Positions 1-7,323 of a DNA stretch of 21,695 nt are shown in pieces. How positions within the stretch are numbered: position 1 is the stretch's first letter; each line of letters starts with the position of its first letter. Where the stretch lies: assembly GCA_021739805.1 (NCBI GenBank), contig JAIPBB010000040.1, positions 1 through 21,695 on the forward strand. Direction: 5' to 3'. The notes beneath the pieces were generated by a model that was not told the DNA's origin, ran no database searches, and worked only from the letters and a program-made list of their open reading frames with translations. This DNA comes from Saprospiraceae bacterium. Lineage in GTDB: Bacteria; Bacteroidota; Bacteroidia; Bacteroidales; JAIPBB01. The position numbers and the translations under genes are program-made.

Positions 1-246
1 ATCATATCCTGCACCTGCTCTAACAACTATCTTTAATTTTTTAGCAGCATTAACAACTTCTGCAGTTACTTTATCACTTCTAACGATAAGTGCGTCGGCA
101 TCTTCAACAGCTTTGTGAAATTCAGCAACATCTGTGTATTTTTCAAGAAGTGCAAGTTCATAACCTGCAGCATCTGTAACTTCTTTAATTTTTGCAATGG
201 CAGCCGGAGCAAATGGCTTTTCAGTTGCAACTAATATTTTCGTCAT
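1..246 (-). CDS. serA: D-3-phosphoglycerate dehydrogenase, N-terminal part (cut by window edge)
   Basis: The first 82 codons are present; the rest lies beyond position 1. The protein begins MTKILVATEKPFAPAAI and continues through ALIVRSDKVTAEVV to KIVVRAGAGYD. This is the N-terminal substrate-binding half of the D-isomer 2-hydroxyacid dehydrogenase family, and the IVVRAGAGYD stretch is typical of 3-phosphoglycerate dehydrogenase. The enzyme oxidises 3-phosphoglycerate to 3-phosphohydroxypyruvate with NAD+, the first step of serine synthesis in the cytoplasm. The start lies 32 bases after the serC stop on the same strand, so the two are very likely co-transcribed as serC-serA and catalyse consecutive steps. 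The catalytic Arg/Glu/His residues and any regulatory domain lie outside the window, so family placement rests on the N-terminus and on the neighbour. Confidence 0.88.
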   Translation of the reverse strand, partial: MTKILVATEKPFAPAAIAKIKEVTDAAGYELALLEKYTDVAEFHKAVEDADALIVRSDKVTAEVVNAAKKLKIVVRAGAGYD

Positions 247-278
247 TTTATAGTTTTTTAAAAGTTTATAAAAGTTAT

Positions 279-1349
279 TTAAGATTTCAAATTTTCAAAT
301 TCCTGCATTGTAGCAATCAAAGCTTCAACACTTGATTTTGGAAGGGCATTATAAGTAGATGCTCTGAAACCACCAACATCACGGTGTCCTTTAATTCCAA
401 CCATACCTTTTTTTGAAGCAAATTCTAAGAATTCCTTATCCAAATCAGCATATTTATCTTCCATTACGAAACAAATATTCATTATTGACCTATCTTCGAG
501 AGCAGCAGTTCCTTTGAATAGTTTATTTCTATCGATTTCGTTATAAAGTAAATCAGCTTTTTCAATATTGATTTTTTCCATTTCACCCAGTCCACCTTTT
601 GCCTTCAACCATTTCAAAGTTTGTAGAGCAGCAAATAGAGGAACTACTGGCGGCGTATTAAACATTGATTCTTTCTTAATATGAGTTTCATATTTCAACA
701 TAGTTGGAATTTGTCTTTCAACTTTTCCCAAAATATCATCTTTAATAATAATGAATGTAATACCTGCTGGTGCAAGATTCTTTTGTGCTCCGCCATAAAT
801 TAAAGCATATTTAGAAACATCAACTTTTCTACTGAATATATCTGAAGACATATCAGCAATTAATGGAACATTTACATCAAGGTCTGTTCTGATTTCGGTA
901 CCATAAATAGTGTTGTTAGTAGTGATATGGAAATAATCGGCATCTGCCGGAATTTCATAATTTTTTGGCACATAAGAAAAATTCTTATCTTTAGAAGAAG
1001 CAACTTCAATAGCTTCTCCAAAAAAATGAGCTTCTTTAAGAGCCTTTGTAGCCCAAGCTCCTGTGTTTAAATAAGCAGCTTTTTTATTAAGCAGGTTGTA
1101 AGGAATCATCATGAATTGAGTACTGGCACCACCACCAAGGAATAATACTGAATATCCATCAGGAATATCGAGAAGTTCTTTGAATAATGCTATTGCTTCA
1201 TCCATAACAGCAACAACTTCTTTGCTTCTATGTGATACTTCCATAACAGATAATCCTGTATCAGCGAAGTTTGTAATAGCTTTGGCAGTCTCTTCAATAG
1301 TGAATTGTGGTAGTATTGAAGGACCTGCGTAAAAATTGTGTTTTTTCAT
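279..1349 (-). CDS. serC: Phosphoserine aminotransferase
   Basis: A 356-residue fold-type I PLP aminotransferase that converts 3-phosphohydroxypyruvate and glutamate to phosphoserine and 2-oxoglutarate; the same family can serve pyridoxal phosphate synthesis. The N-terminus [13 protein letters not shown] is the family signature. [12 protein letters not shown] (about residues 72-83) forms part of the cofactor phosphate site, and the Schiff-base lysine is Lys190 in [22 protein letters not shown] near the C-terminus is the conserved substrate-phosphate region. Length is normal for SerC. The start is the only reasonable one, directly before the conserved N-terminus. It is the first gene of a serC-serA pair, with a 218-base gap separating it from recR upstream. 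Confidence 0.96.
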   Translation of the reverse strand: MKKHNFYAGPSILPQFTIEETAKAITNFADTGLSVMEVSHRSKEVVAVMDEAIALFKELLDIPDGYSVLFLGGGASTQFMMIPYNLLNKKAAYLNTGAWATKALKEAHFFGEAIEVASSKDKNFSYVPKNYEIPADADYFHITTNNTIYGTEIRTDLDVNVPLIADMSSDIFSRKVDVSKYALIYGGAQKNLAPAGITFIIIKDDILGKVERQIPTMLKYETHIKKESMFNTPPVVPLFAALQTLKWLKAKGGLGEMEKINIEKADLLYNEIDRNKLFKGTAALEDRSIMNICFVMEDKYADLDKEFLEFASKKGMVGIKGHRDVGGFRASTYNALPKSSVEALIATMQEFENLKS

Positions 1350-1567
1350 AACTGGATTTTTTTTATAGATTAAATATTAAGTTTAAGTTAATGAGTCTGC
1401 AAGGTGCAAATTATTTTTATAAAAATAAATGATTTTGGCTATAATTTTAACATATTTGTTTGTAGTCTGATAAAGAGAAATATAGAAAAATTAAGGATAG
1501 GGTTCAAAACATTCGATTGTGAGACTGAAAGGCTTTATTGAGAGTTAATTAGAACAGTTGGATTATG

Positions 1568-2188
1568 CTATTTAGTTAAACTAATTTCGTATGGTGTTCT
1601 GTTGATGATAGACCTACCAAGGGTCACTTCATCGGCATATTCAAGTTCATCGCCAATTGAAATTCCTCTTGCGATTGTTGAAATTTCTATATTAAAATCT
1701 TTAAGCCTTTTGTAAATATAAAAATTTGTTGTATCACCCTCAATTGTTGTTGCAAGAGCCATTATTATCTCTTTAATATTTCCTGTTGCAACTTTTTTAA
1801 TAAGACTTTCAATATTGAGTTCCTGTGGTCCAATACCATTCATTGGTGAAATAATTCCACCTAAAATATGATAAACACCTAAAAATTGAGATGTGTTTTC
1901 GATAGCCATAACATCCCTGATATCTTCTACGATACAAATAACTGAATGATCCCGGTTTGGTCTTGAGCAAATTTCGCAAACATCAGTATCAGAAATATTA
2001 TGACAAAGTTTGCAAAATTTAATTTCATTACGCATTTTAATAATCGCATTTCCTAAAGCTTCAACATTTGGAATGTCTTCTTTTAAAAGATGTAGTACTA
2101 ATCTAAGAGCAGATTTTCTACCAATACCCGGAAGTTTGGCGAATTCATTTACTGCATTTTCAACTAATTTAGAAGGGTAATTTTGCAC
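1568..2188 (-). CDS. recR: Recombination mediator protein RecR
   Basis: A 206-residue, full-length RecR. The N-terminal helix-hairpin-helix region contains [12 protein letters not shown] (about residues 19-30). A four-cysteine zinc finger follows, with Cys59, Cys62, Cys71 and Cys74. The Toprim domain starts at [14 protein letters not shown] (about 84-97), and the conserved C-terminal stretch contains [19 protein letters not shown]. RecR works with RecO (and RecF) to load RecA onto SSB-coated single-stranded DNA in gap repair. The gene appears to be alone; the next gene upstream on the same strand (the thioredoxin-fold protein ending at 2553) is separated by about 365 bases of repeat arrays. 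Nothing in the protein looks unusual. Confidence 0.96.
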   Translation of the reverse strand: MQNYPSKLVENAVNEFAKLPGIGRKSALRLVLHLLKEDIPNVEALGNAIIKMRNEIKFCKLCHNISDTDVCEICSRPNRDHSVICIVEDIRDVMAIENTSQFLGVYHILGGIISPMNGIGPQELNIESLIKKVATGNIKEIIMALATTIEGDTTNFYIYKRLKDFNIEISTIARGISIGDELEYADEVTLGRSIINRTPYEISLTK

Positions 2189-2309
2189 AACAGAATAAGC
2201 TTAGTTTAAAAAACAAATAAAATGAAAATTCTTGAGTTTTTGTAATTAAAAGTCATTCTTTTTTTGAATATTTTTAGCTGGGCTTGACTTGATTCAATAT
2301 TTTAAAATT

Positions 2310-2397
2310 TAACAATTGAACCATCTAACAATTGAACCATCTAACAATTGAACCATCTAACAATTGAACCATCTAACATTTGAACCATATAAGGCAT
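2310..2397. repeat. 8-base-register word array (locus A, part 1)
   Basis: Eleven consecutive 8-base words in strict register. The pair taacaatt / gaaccatc is repeated four times (2310-2373), followed by the decayed words taacattt, gaaccata and taaggcat. The 16-base double unit is perfect four times; the general word fits [TG]A[AG]C[AC]AT[TCA]. Related words recur at 2502-2557, 6086-6152 (reverse complement) and 12785-12925. There is no open reading frame in it. Confidence 0.9.
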
Positions 2398-2423
2398 GTA
2401 AGGAAATATTAGTTTAAAAAATT

Positions 2424-2493
2424 CTAATTACTAATTACTAATTACTAATTTCTAATTACTAATTTCTAATTTCTAATTTCCAAATACTATGTA
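2424..2493. repeat. 7-base-register word array (locus A, part 2)
   Basis: Ten 7-base words in strict register: ctaatta or ctaattt eight times, then the diverged ccaaata and ctatgta. It sits between two 8-base arrays. A reverse-complement relative (gtattta / gaaatta words) lies at 6176-6256, again next to an 8-base array. Confidence 0.9.
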
Positions 2494-2501
2494 CAAACAT
2501 C

Positions 2502-2557
2502 TAACAATCTAACAATTCAACAATTTAGCAATTTAACAATTTAACAATCTCATCATC
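2502..2557. repeat. 8-base-register word array (locus A, part 3) overlapping a stop codon
   Basis: Seven 8-base words in register: taacaatc, taacaatt, caacaatt, tagcaatt, taacaatt, taacaatc, tcatcatc. The last word contains the stop codon (complement of 2553-2555) of the minus-strand thioredoxin-fold gene, so the array runs up to and into the 3' end of that gene. Confidence 0.85.
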
Positions 2558-3356
2558 TACAAACCTGTAGTTTTAAATTCTTAACCAGGTTATTCCCTTG
2601 AATTTTTACAATATAATTTCCATCTACCAGATTATTTAGCCCCAATTTGATATTATCATTGTTTGTTAAATTATGTTTTTCAGAAATAATACGTTGTCCT
2701 AATAAATTGTAAACTTCAATCAAGATATTATCAGATGTAATTTCTTTAAAATTGATGTTACAGATATTTGTTGCCGGATTAGGAAAAAGAATAATGTCTT
2801 GATTATCGGGTGAAGGATTTTCTATTCCGGCATGAAAACCATGACTGGTAAGCGAATATTTAAGCTGCACAAAGTCTAATGAATCCATTGATCCAATGTT
2901 GAAAAAATCAATATAGCTGTTTTGTGGTTGCCCTGATGGGTCAGGGATAATAACATAAACCTGGTTTACAACACCCCCATAAGTTGGGACAAAATTTGTT
3001 TCCCAATATGATTTTGCCCCTGTTCCGGCAATTGCAGGAAATGTTCCTCCATTATTCGTTTTAAATGTATTTACATCTAATACCGATGCATCTGAGCACT
3101 CCATACTTATAACTTTTATCCAACCGTTGTTTTGATTGTAGCTTTGATAAATCTCTTCTAACATTGGAACAAATGCACCACATGTACCACAAGTTGTAAA
3201 GAAAAAATCCAGTACAACAGCTTGTTTTTTCGATAAATACAAAAACAGGTCATGATTAGTGCCTTCAGTGTCAGCTAAATAAAAGTTTGTAACATTTTGA
3301 CTAAAAACAATTTGAAAAAATAAAAGAGCTGTGATGGTTAAAACTATCTTTTTCAT
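2553..3356 (-). CDS. Secreted thioredoxin-fold protein with T9SS C-terminal sorting domain
   Basis: A 267-residue protein starting with a signal peptide (MKKIVLTITALLFFQIVFSQ, probable cleavage near residue 20). Residues about 25-170 form a redoxin/TlpA-like thioredoxin domain: the CxxC motif is Cys56-Gly-Thr-Cys59 in FFFTTCGTCGAF, and Pro124 in FVPTYG is a candidate cis-proline. Residues about 187-267 are a type-A T9SS sorting domain: ILFPNPATN, then EVYNLLGQRI, then LVDGNYIVKIQGN. It is therefore expected to be exported by Sec and carried across the outer membrane by the type IX system, as a secreted or surface thiol-disulphide protein; its partner is unknown. The extreme C-terminus (VCR after LKLQ) runs into a repeat array, so the last codons may have been altered by it. 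It is divergent from the UDP-glucose dehydrogenase gene. Confidence 0.85.
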   Translation of the reverse strand: MKKIVLTITALLFFQIVFSQNVTNFYLADTEGTNHDLFLYLSKKQAVVLDFFFTTCGTCGAFVPMLEEIYQSYNQNNGWIKVISMECSDASVLDVNTFKTNNGGTFPAIAGTGAKSYWETNFVPTYGGVVNQVYVIIPDPSGQPQNSYIDFFNIGSMDSLDFVQLKYSLTSHGFHAGIENPSPDNQDIILFPNPATNICNINFKEITSDNILIEVYNLLGQRIISEKHNLTNNDNIKLGLNNLVDGNYIVKIQGNNLVKNLKLQVCR

Positions 3357-3414
3357 CTGTTTAAATTTTGGTTATTTAATTGAATATCTATTTTTTTAGG
3401 TTTTTATTTCGTAT

Positions 3415-3422
3415 CAAAGTTA
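3415..3422 (-). promoter_or_regulatory. Possible -7 box of the thioredoxin-fold gene
   Basis: The complement reads TAACTTTG, a full match to the Bacteroidota -7 consensus TAnnTTTG, 58 bases upstream of the start codon. I see no good TTTG -33 box at 19-23 bases, so this is a motif match only. Confidence 0.3.
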
Positions 3423-3500
3423 GTAAAATTTTATATTTATTTTGGAAATTATATGTTTTTTTCAAATAATAACCCTATTAAATTTCTTTATCCCCATAAA

Positions 3501-3530
3501 TTGCCTATTCAATCCTTTGTTTTATATTTG
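3501..3530 (+). promoter_or_regulatory. Probable promoter of the UDP-glucose dehydrogenase gene
   Basis: TATATTTG at 3523-3530 matches the Bacteroidota -7 box TAnnTTTG. TTG at 3501-3503 lies 19 bases upstream, the usual spacing for the -33 element. The start codon follows about 29 bases downstream of the -7 box. Confidence 0.5.
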
Positions 3531-3559
3531 TTGAAATTTTAAAATTAAAAATTAGAAGA

Positions 3560-4885
3560 ATGAATGTTACAATAGTTGGTACCGGATATGTCGGATTAGT
3601 TACGGGAGCATGCTTTGCCGAAGTAGGAATTAATGTTACTTGTGTTGACATTGATAAAGTGAAAATTGACAATTTAAATAAAGGAATTATTCCAATTTGG
3701 GAGCCACGCCTTGAGCCAATGGTTCAACGAAATGTTGAAAAGGGAAGGCTTCATTTCAGTACAAAGCTTGCTGAAACGATTGATAGTTGCGATGTGATTT
3801 TTAGTGCGGTCGGAACTCCACCCGATGAAGACGGAAGTGCAGATTTAAAATATGTGATTGACGTTGCACGCGAAGTCGGACGCAATATGAATGATTATAT
3901 TTTAATGGTAACCAAAAGTACTGTTCCTGTTGGAACTGCTGCCAAGGTGAGAAATGCAATACAGCAAGAGCTTGACAAAAGGGGAGCAAAAATTGATTTT
4001 GATGTTGCTTCAAATCCTGAATTTTTAAAAGAAGGTGATGCAGTAAACGATTTTCTAAAACCTGACAGAATAGTCGTTGGAGTTGAATCGGAAAAAGCAG
4101 AGAAAATCATGTCGAAGCTTTATAAACCTTTCACTATGAATGGACATCCTATTGTTTTTATGAATGTTCCTTCGGCTGAAATGACAAAATATGCTGCTAA
4201 CTCAATGCTTGCAACAAAAATCAGCTTTATGAATGATATTGCAAATCTTTGCGAGATTTTAGGTGCAGATGTTAATATGGTTCGTAAAGGAATAGGTTCA
4301 GACAGAAGAATTGGACCATATTTTATATATCCCGGAACAGGTTACGGTGGCTCATGTTTTCCAAAAGATGTGAAAGCACTTATAAAAACTGCTGATGAAA
4401 ACGGATATAATATGCGTGTTTTAAAGTCAGTTGAAGATGTGAATGATGACCAAAAATCGGTTTTGGTAAATAAAGCCAAAAAATATTTCAATAATGATTT
4501 AAAAGGCAAAACTTTTGGAATCTGGGGACTTTCATTTAAACCACAAACTGATGATATGCGTGAAGCTCCATCTTTGGTGATTATTGACCAATTGCTTGAA
4601 GCCGGTGTGAAAATTAAAGCTTACGACCCTGTGGCAATGGAAGAAACAAAGCATAAAATCGGAGATAAAATTCATTATGCCAAAGACCAGTATGAAGCAT
4701 TGATTGATGTTGATTGCTTGATGCTTGTTACAGAATGGTCAGAATTCAGATGTCCGAATTTTGAAGTGATGAAAAAGCTTATGAAAAATCATATTATCTT
4801 TGATGGAAGAAATGTTTTTGAAGGACAAGAAATGAAAGAGTTAGGCTTCGAATATTTTGATATTGGGAATTATCCTGTGAAATAG
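3560..4885 (+). CDS. ugd: UDP-glucose 6-dehydrogenase
   Basis: A 441-residue member of the UDP-glucose/GDP-mannose dehydrogenase family. The N-terminal Rossmann domain has GTGYVGLVTGACFAE (residues 7-21). VTKSTVPVGT (118-127) and NPEFLKEGDAV (152-162) are family motifs. The catalytic cysteine is Cys266 in GTGYGGSCFPKDV. The C-terminal UDP-binding domain includes WGLSFKPQTDDMREAPS. It oxidises UDP-glucose to UDP-glucuronate in two NAD+-dependent steps in the cytoplasm. The next gene encodes a UDP-glucuronate decarboxylase, which would use this product, so the pair should make UDP-xylose for polysaccharide or glycan synthesis. No transcription terminator is evident between them, but 269 bases of repeats intervene. 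Confidence 0.95.
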   Translation: MNVTIVGTGYVGLVTGACFAEVGINVTCVDIDKVKIDNLNKGIIPIWEPRLEPMVQRNVEKGRLHFSTKLAETIDSCDVIFSAVGTPPDEDGSADLKYVIDVAREVGRNMNDYILMVTKSTVPVGTAAKVRNAIQQELDKRGAKIDFDVASNPEFLKEGDAVNDFLKPDRIVVGVESEKAEKIMSKLYKPFTMNGHPIVFMNVPSAEMTKYAANSMLATKISFMNDIANLCEILGADVNMVRKGIGSDRRIGPYFIYPGTGYGGSCFPKDVKALIKTADENGYNMRVLKSVEDVNDDQKSVLVNKAKKYFNNDLKGKTFGIWGLSFKPQTDDMREAPSLVIIDQLLEAGVKIKAYDPVAMEETKHKIGDKIHYAKDQYEALIDVDCLMLVTEWSEFRCPNFEVMKKLMKNHIIFDGRNVFEGQEMKELGFEYFDIGNYPVK

Positions 4886-4935
4886 TTGATGCCTTATTTC
4901 TTGAGAAAAACTTTAAAGATTCAAATTGGCATTAT

Positions 4936-5007
4936 GTGGTCATTAGGTAGTCATTAAGTAGTCATTAAGTAGTCATTAGTCATTAAGTAGTCATTAAGTA
5001 GTCATTC
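4936..5007. repeat. 11-base word array, gtagtcattaa type (locus C, left)
   Basis: Seven units of gtagtcattaa or close variants, mostly 11 bases long, with two units shortened (4969-4978 and 4979-4986). Lies 50 bases after the ugd stop. The core word gtcatt is the reverse complement of aatgac, which is repeated in the array just downstream, so the transcript could fold back on itself. Confidence 0.9.
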
Positions 5008-5038
5008 AATTGTAATTTAATTGCTCAAATTTCAGCAT

Positions 5039-5082
5039 AATGACGCGAAGCAAATGACAACAAATGACGCGAAGCAAATGAC
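5039..5082. repeat. Two copies of a 24-base-spaced repeat (locus C, right)
   Basis: The 20-base word aatgacgcgaagcaaatgac occurs exactly at 5039-5058 and 5063-5082. Its aatgac core is complementary to the gtcatt core of the array at 4936-5007. It ends about 72 bases before the next gene. Confidence 0.85.
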
Positions 5083-5154
5083 TGAAAACAAATGATTTAT
5101 TAGTTAGATTTAATTTATTAGTCACTAGACCTTATAATAACAGAATTTAAAAAC

Positions 5155-6087
5155 ATGAAGCGAATTTTAGTAACAGGCGGAGCCGGATTTCTTGGCTCAC
5201 ATCTTTGTGAAAGATTATTAAATGATGGCAATGAAGTGATTTGTCTCGACAATTATTTCACAGGGCAGAAACGAAATATTATACATCTGAAAGACCATCC
5301 GTATTTTGAAATTATCAGGCACGATGTAACTATGCCGTTTTTTATTGAGGTCGACCAAATTTACAATTTGGCTTGCCCAGCAAGTCCAATTCATTATCAG
5401 CATAATGCAATAAAAACTATCAAAACATCTGTTTCAGGTGCGATTAATATGCTTGGATTGGCAAAAAGAATTAATGCAACAATTCTTCAAGCTTCAACAA
5501 GCGAAGTTTATGGTGACCCTGAAATTCATCCGCAAACCGAAGAATACTGGGGAAATGTAAATCCTATCGGAATCAGAGCTTGTTATGATGAAGGAAAACG
5601 TTGTGCTGAAACTTTATTTTTGAGTTATCACCGACAAAATAATGTAAAAATAAAAATTGCCAGAATTTTCAATACTTACGGCCCAAGAATGCAAGCCGAT
5701 GATGGCATAGTTGTTTCTAATTTTATAGTTCAGGCATTAAAAGGCAATGATATTACAATTTATGGTGATGGAAGTCAGACACGGAGTTTTTGCTATTACG
5801 AAGACCTTATTGACGGGCTTATAAAACTAATGAACAGTCCTTCCGAGTTTACCGGACCTGTGAATATTGGTAATCCAAATGAGTTTACAATTAAGCAACT
5901 TGCTGAATCTGTGATTAAATTAACAAATTCAAAATCAAAACTAATTTATAAGCCACTACCCGAAGACGACCCTATGCAACGCCAGCCTGATATTAGCCTT
6001 GCAAGGAAAAATCTTGGTTGGGAACCAACAATACAACTAAATGAAGGACTTTTAAAAACTATTGAATATTTTAAATCGGTAATTTGA
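5155..6087 (+). CDS. UDP-glucuronate decarboxylase (UDP-xylose synthase)
   Basis: A 310-residue extended short-chain dehydrogenase. The NAD-binding motif [15 protein letters not shown] is at residues 8-22. The stretch [20 protein letters not shown] (about 70-89) is characteristic of UDP-xylose synthases. The catalytic Ser/Tyr/Lys set is STSEVYG with Tyr144 and Lys148 in [12 protein letters not shown]. It decarboxylates UDP-glucuronate through a 4-keto intermediate to UDP-xylose. The neighbouring Ugd makes the substrate. Length fits the single-domain bacterial UXS form rather than ArnA, which carries a formyltransferase domain. A different UDP-sugar epimerase is possible but less likely because of the ACPASP signature. 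The stop codon overlaps the first unit of a repeat array. Confidence 0.9.
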   Translation: MKRILVTGGAGFLGSHLCERLLNDGNEVICLDNYFTGQKRNIIHLKDHPYFEIIRHDVTMPFFIEVDQIYNLACPASPIHYQHNAIKTIKTSVSGAINMLGLAKRINATILQASTSEVYGDPEIHPQTEEYWGNVNPIGIRACYDEGKRCAETLFLSYHRQNNVKIKIARIFNTYGPRMQADDGIVVSNFIVQALKGNDITIYGDGSQTRSFCYYEDLIDGLIKLMNSPSEFTGPVNIGNPNEFTIKQLAESVIKLTNSKSKLIYKPLPEDDPMQRQPDISLARKNLGWEPTIQLNEGLLKTIEYFKSVI

Positions 6088-6152
6088 TTGTTTTGAAATT
6101 GTTAAATTGTTAAATTGTTATATTGTTCGATTGTTCGATTGTTATATTGTTT
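6086..6152. repeat. 8-base-register word array, reverse orientation (locus B, part 1)
   Basis: Begins in the UXS stop codon with gattgttt. After a 3-base slip come aattgtta three times (6097-6120), tattgttc, gattgttc, gattgtta and tattgttt in strict 8-base register. These are reverse complements of the taacaatt / gaacaatc words at loci A and D. Confidence 0.88.
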
Positions 6153-6175
6153 AAAAATTGGATATTGGAAAATTA

Positions 6176-6256
6176 GAATTTATTTAGAATTTAGAGATTA
6201 GTATTTAGTATTTAGTATTTAGAAATTAGTATTTAGAAATTAGTATTTAGAATTTA
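6176..6256. repeat. 7-base-register word array, reverse orientation (locus B, part 2)
   Basis: Words gaattta, gagatta, gtattta and gaaatta alternate in strict 7-base register from 6187 to 6256; an isolated gaattta at 6176-6182 precedes them. gaaatta is equivalent to the reverse complement of the ctaattt words at 2424-2493. It ends 11 bases before the start codon of the RmlD-type gene, so it occupies its 5' leader or promoter. Confidence 0.88.
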
Positions 6257-6267
6257 TACTTATTATT

Positions 6268-7128
6268 ATGCTTAAAATTTTAGTCACTGGTGCAAATGGA
6301 CAACTTGGAAATGAAATAAAAACATTGTCAATCAAATATCCTTTTGTATTTCACTTTACTGATATTGATGAACTTGATATTACGAAACGCCAACAAGTTG
6401 ACAGATACGTTTCTGACAATGGAATAAATGTAATTATTAATTGTGCAGCATATAATAATGTCGATAAAGCTGAAACGGATAAAATAGCCGCCAAAAGTCT
6501 TAATGAAACTGCTGTTCGATATTTAGCTCAAATTTCGTCAAAATACAATGCTTTTCTTTTTCATATTTCAACAGATTATGTTTTTGGAGGTAACGCTCAT
6601 ATTCCATATAAAGAGGACTGCCCGACATTCACGGATTCTTATTATGCCAAAACAAAATTAGGTGGTGAGGAAGATGTTCTTGAATTTGCTGAGCAAGCCA
6701 TTATTATTAGAACATCATGGCTCTATTCTTCACATGGTCATAATTTTGTTAAAACTATTATGAAGTATGCAAAAGAGAAATCTGAGCTTAATGTTGTGTA
6801 TGACCAAATTGGTACCCCAACTTACGCCGCTGATTTAGCAAAAGTTATTCTTGATATTATACCTAATGTTATTGAGAAAAAGGGAGTTGAAATTTATCAT
6901 TATTCAAATGAAGGAGTTGCAAGCTGGTATGATTTTGCTAAGGAAATAATTGACTTATCGAAATTGAAGTGTAAATTAAATCCAATTGAAACTAAGGATT
7001 ACCCGCTTCCTGCAAAAAGACCACCATATAGTATTTTTAACAAAACAAAAATAAAGGAAGACTATAAAATAGAAATCCCGTATTGGAAAGATAGTCTTAA
7101 AGTTTGTATGAAAAAGTTGAATCAATAA
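6268..7128 (+). CDS. rfbD: dTDP-4-dehydrorhamnose reductase (RmlD/RfbD) family protein
   Basis: A 286-residue extended short-chain dehydrogenase of the RmlD substrate-binding family. The N-terminal GANGQLGNEI (residues 8-17) binds NAD(P)H. INCAAYNNVDKAE (57-69), HISTDYVFGG (99-108) and Tyr126/Lys130 in SYYAKTKLGGEE are conserved family motifs. The C-terminal RPPYSIFNKTK corresponds to the RP.(S/N)S.L... substrate-site region. The usual reaction is reduction of dTDP-4-keto-L-rhamnose to dTDP-L-rhamnose. RmlA, RmlB and RmlC are not nearby, so the exact sugar is uncertain and another nucleotide-sugar reductase is possible. Its location between UDP-xylose and phosphohexomutase genes supports a role in surface polysaccharide precursors. 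Confidence 0.85.
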   Translation: MLKILVTGANGQLGNEIKTLSIKYPFVFHFTDIDELDITKRQQVDRYVSDNGINVIINCAAYNNVDKAETDKIAAKSLNETAVRYLAQISSKYNAFLFHISTDYVFGGNAHIPYKEDCPTFTDSYYAKTKLGGEEDVLEFAEQAIIIRTSWLYSSHGHNFVKTIMKYAKEKSELNVVYDQIGTPTYAADLAKVILDIIPNVIEKKGVEIYHYSNEGVASWYDFAKEIIDLSKLKCKLNPIETKDYPLPAKRPPYSIFNKTKIKEDYKIEIPYWKDSLKVCMKKLNQ

Positions 7129-7166
7129 GTTGCTGATAAAATAATTATACATTAACAAGATAATAA

Positions 7167-7234
7167 ATCCCGTTAGGGATGTAATATTTGTAGCAAGCGA
7201 GTTATATTTTTTTAAAAAAAAGTCCCGTAGGGAC
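7167..7234. repeat. Two small CCC-G-GGG hairpin repeats
   Basis: Two short hairpins 55 bases apart: atccc-gtta-gggat at 7167-7180 and gtccc-gta-gggac at 7222-7234, each followed by a similar AT-rich tail. Short palindromes of the CCCGTAGGG type are, to my knowledge, frequent dispersed repeats in Bacteroidota intergenic DNA. They lie between rfbD and the phosphohexomutase gene. Neither has a T-tract directly after it, so they are weak terminator candidates. Confidence 0.6.
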
Positions 7235-7323
7235 GAGATATAAAAACCATAGCTAATTGATAAAATTAAATTTAATAGTCAATTTCAGTAAAAAATAATT
7301 TAAATCAATAAAATTCCACAAGC

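Noticed and set aside
2310..2557. Spaced direct repeats suggestive of a CRISPR array
   Set aside because: Units are 7-8 bases with no unique spacers of 25-40 bases and no cas genes nearby.
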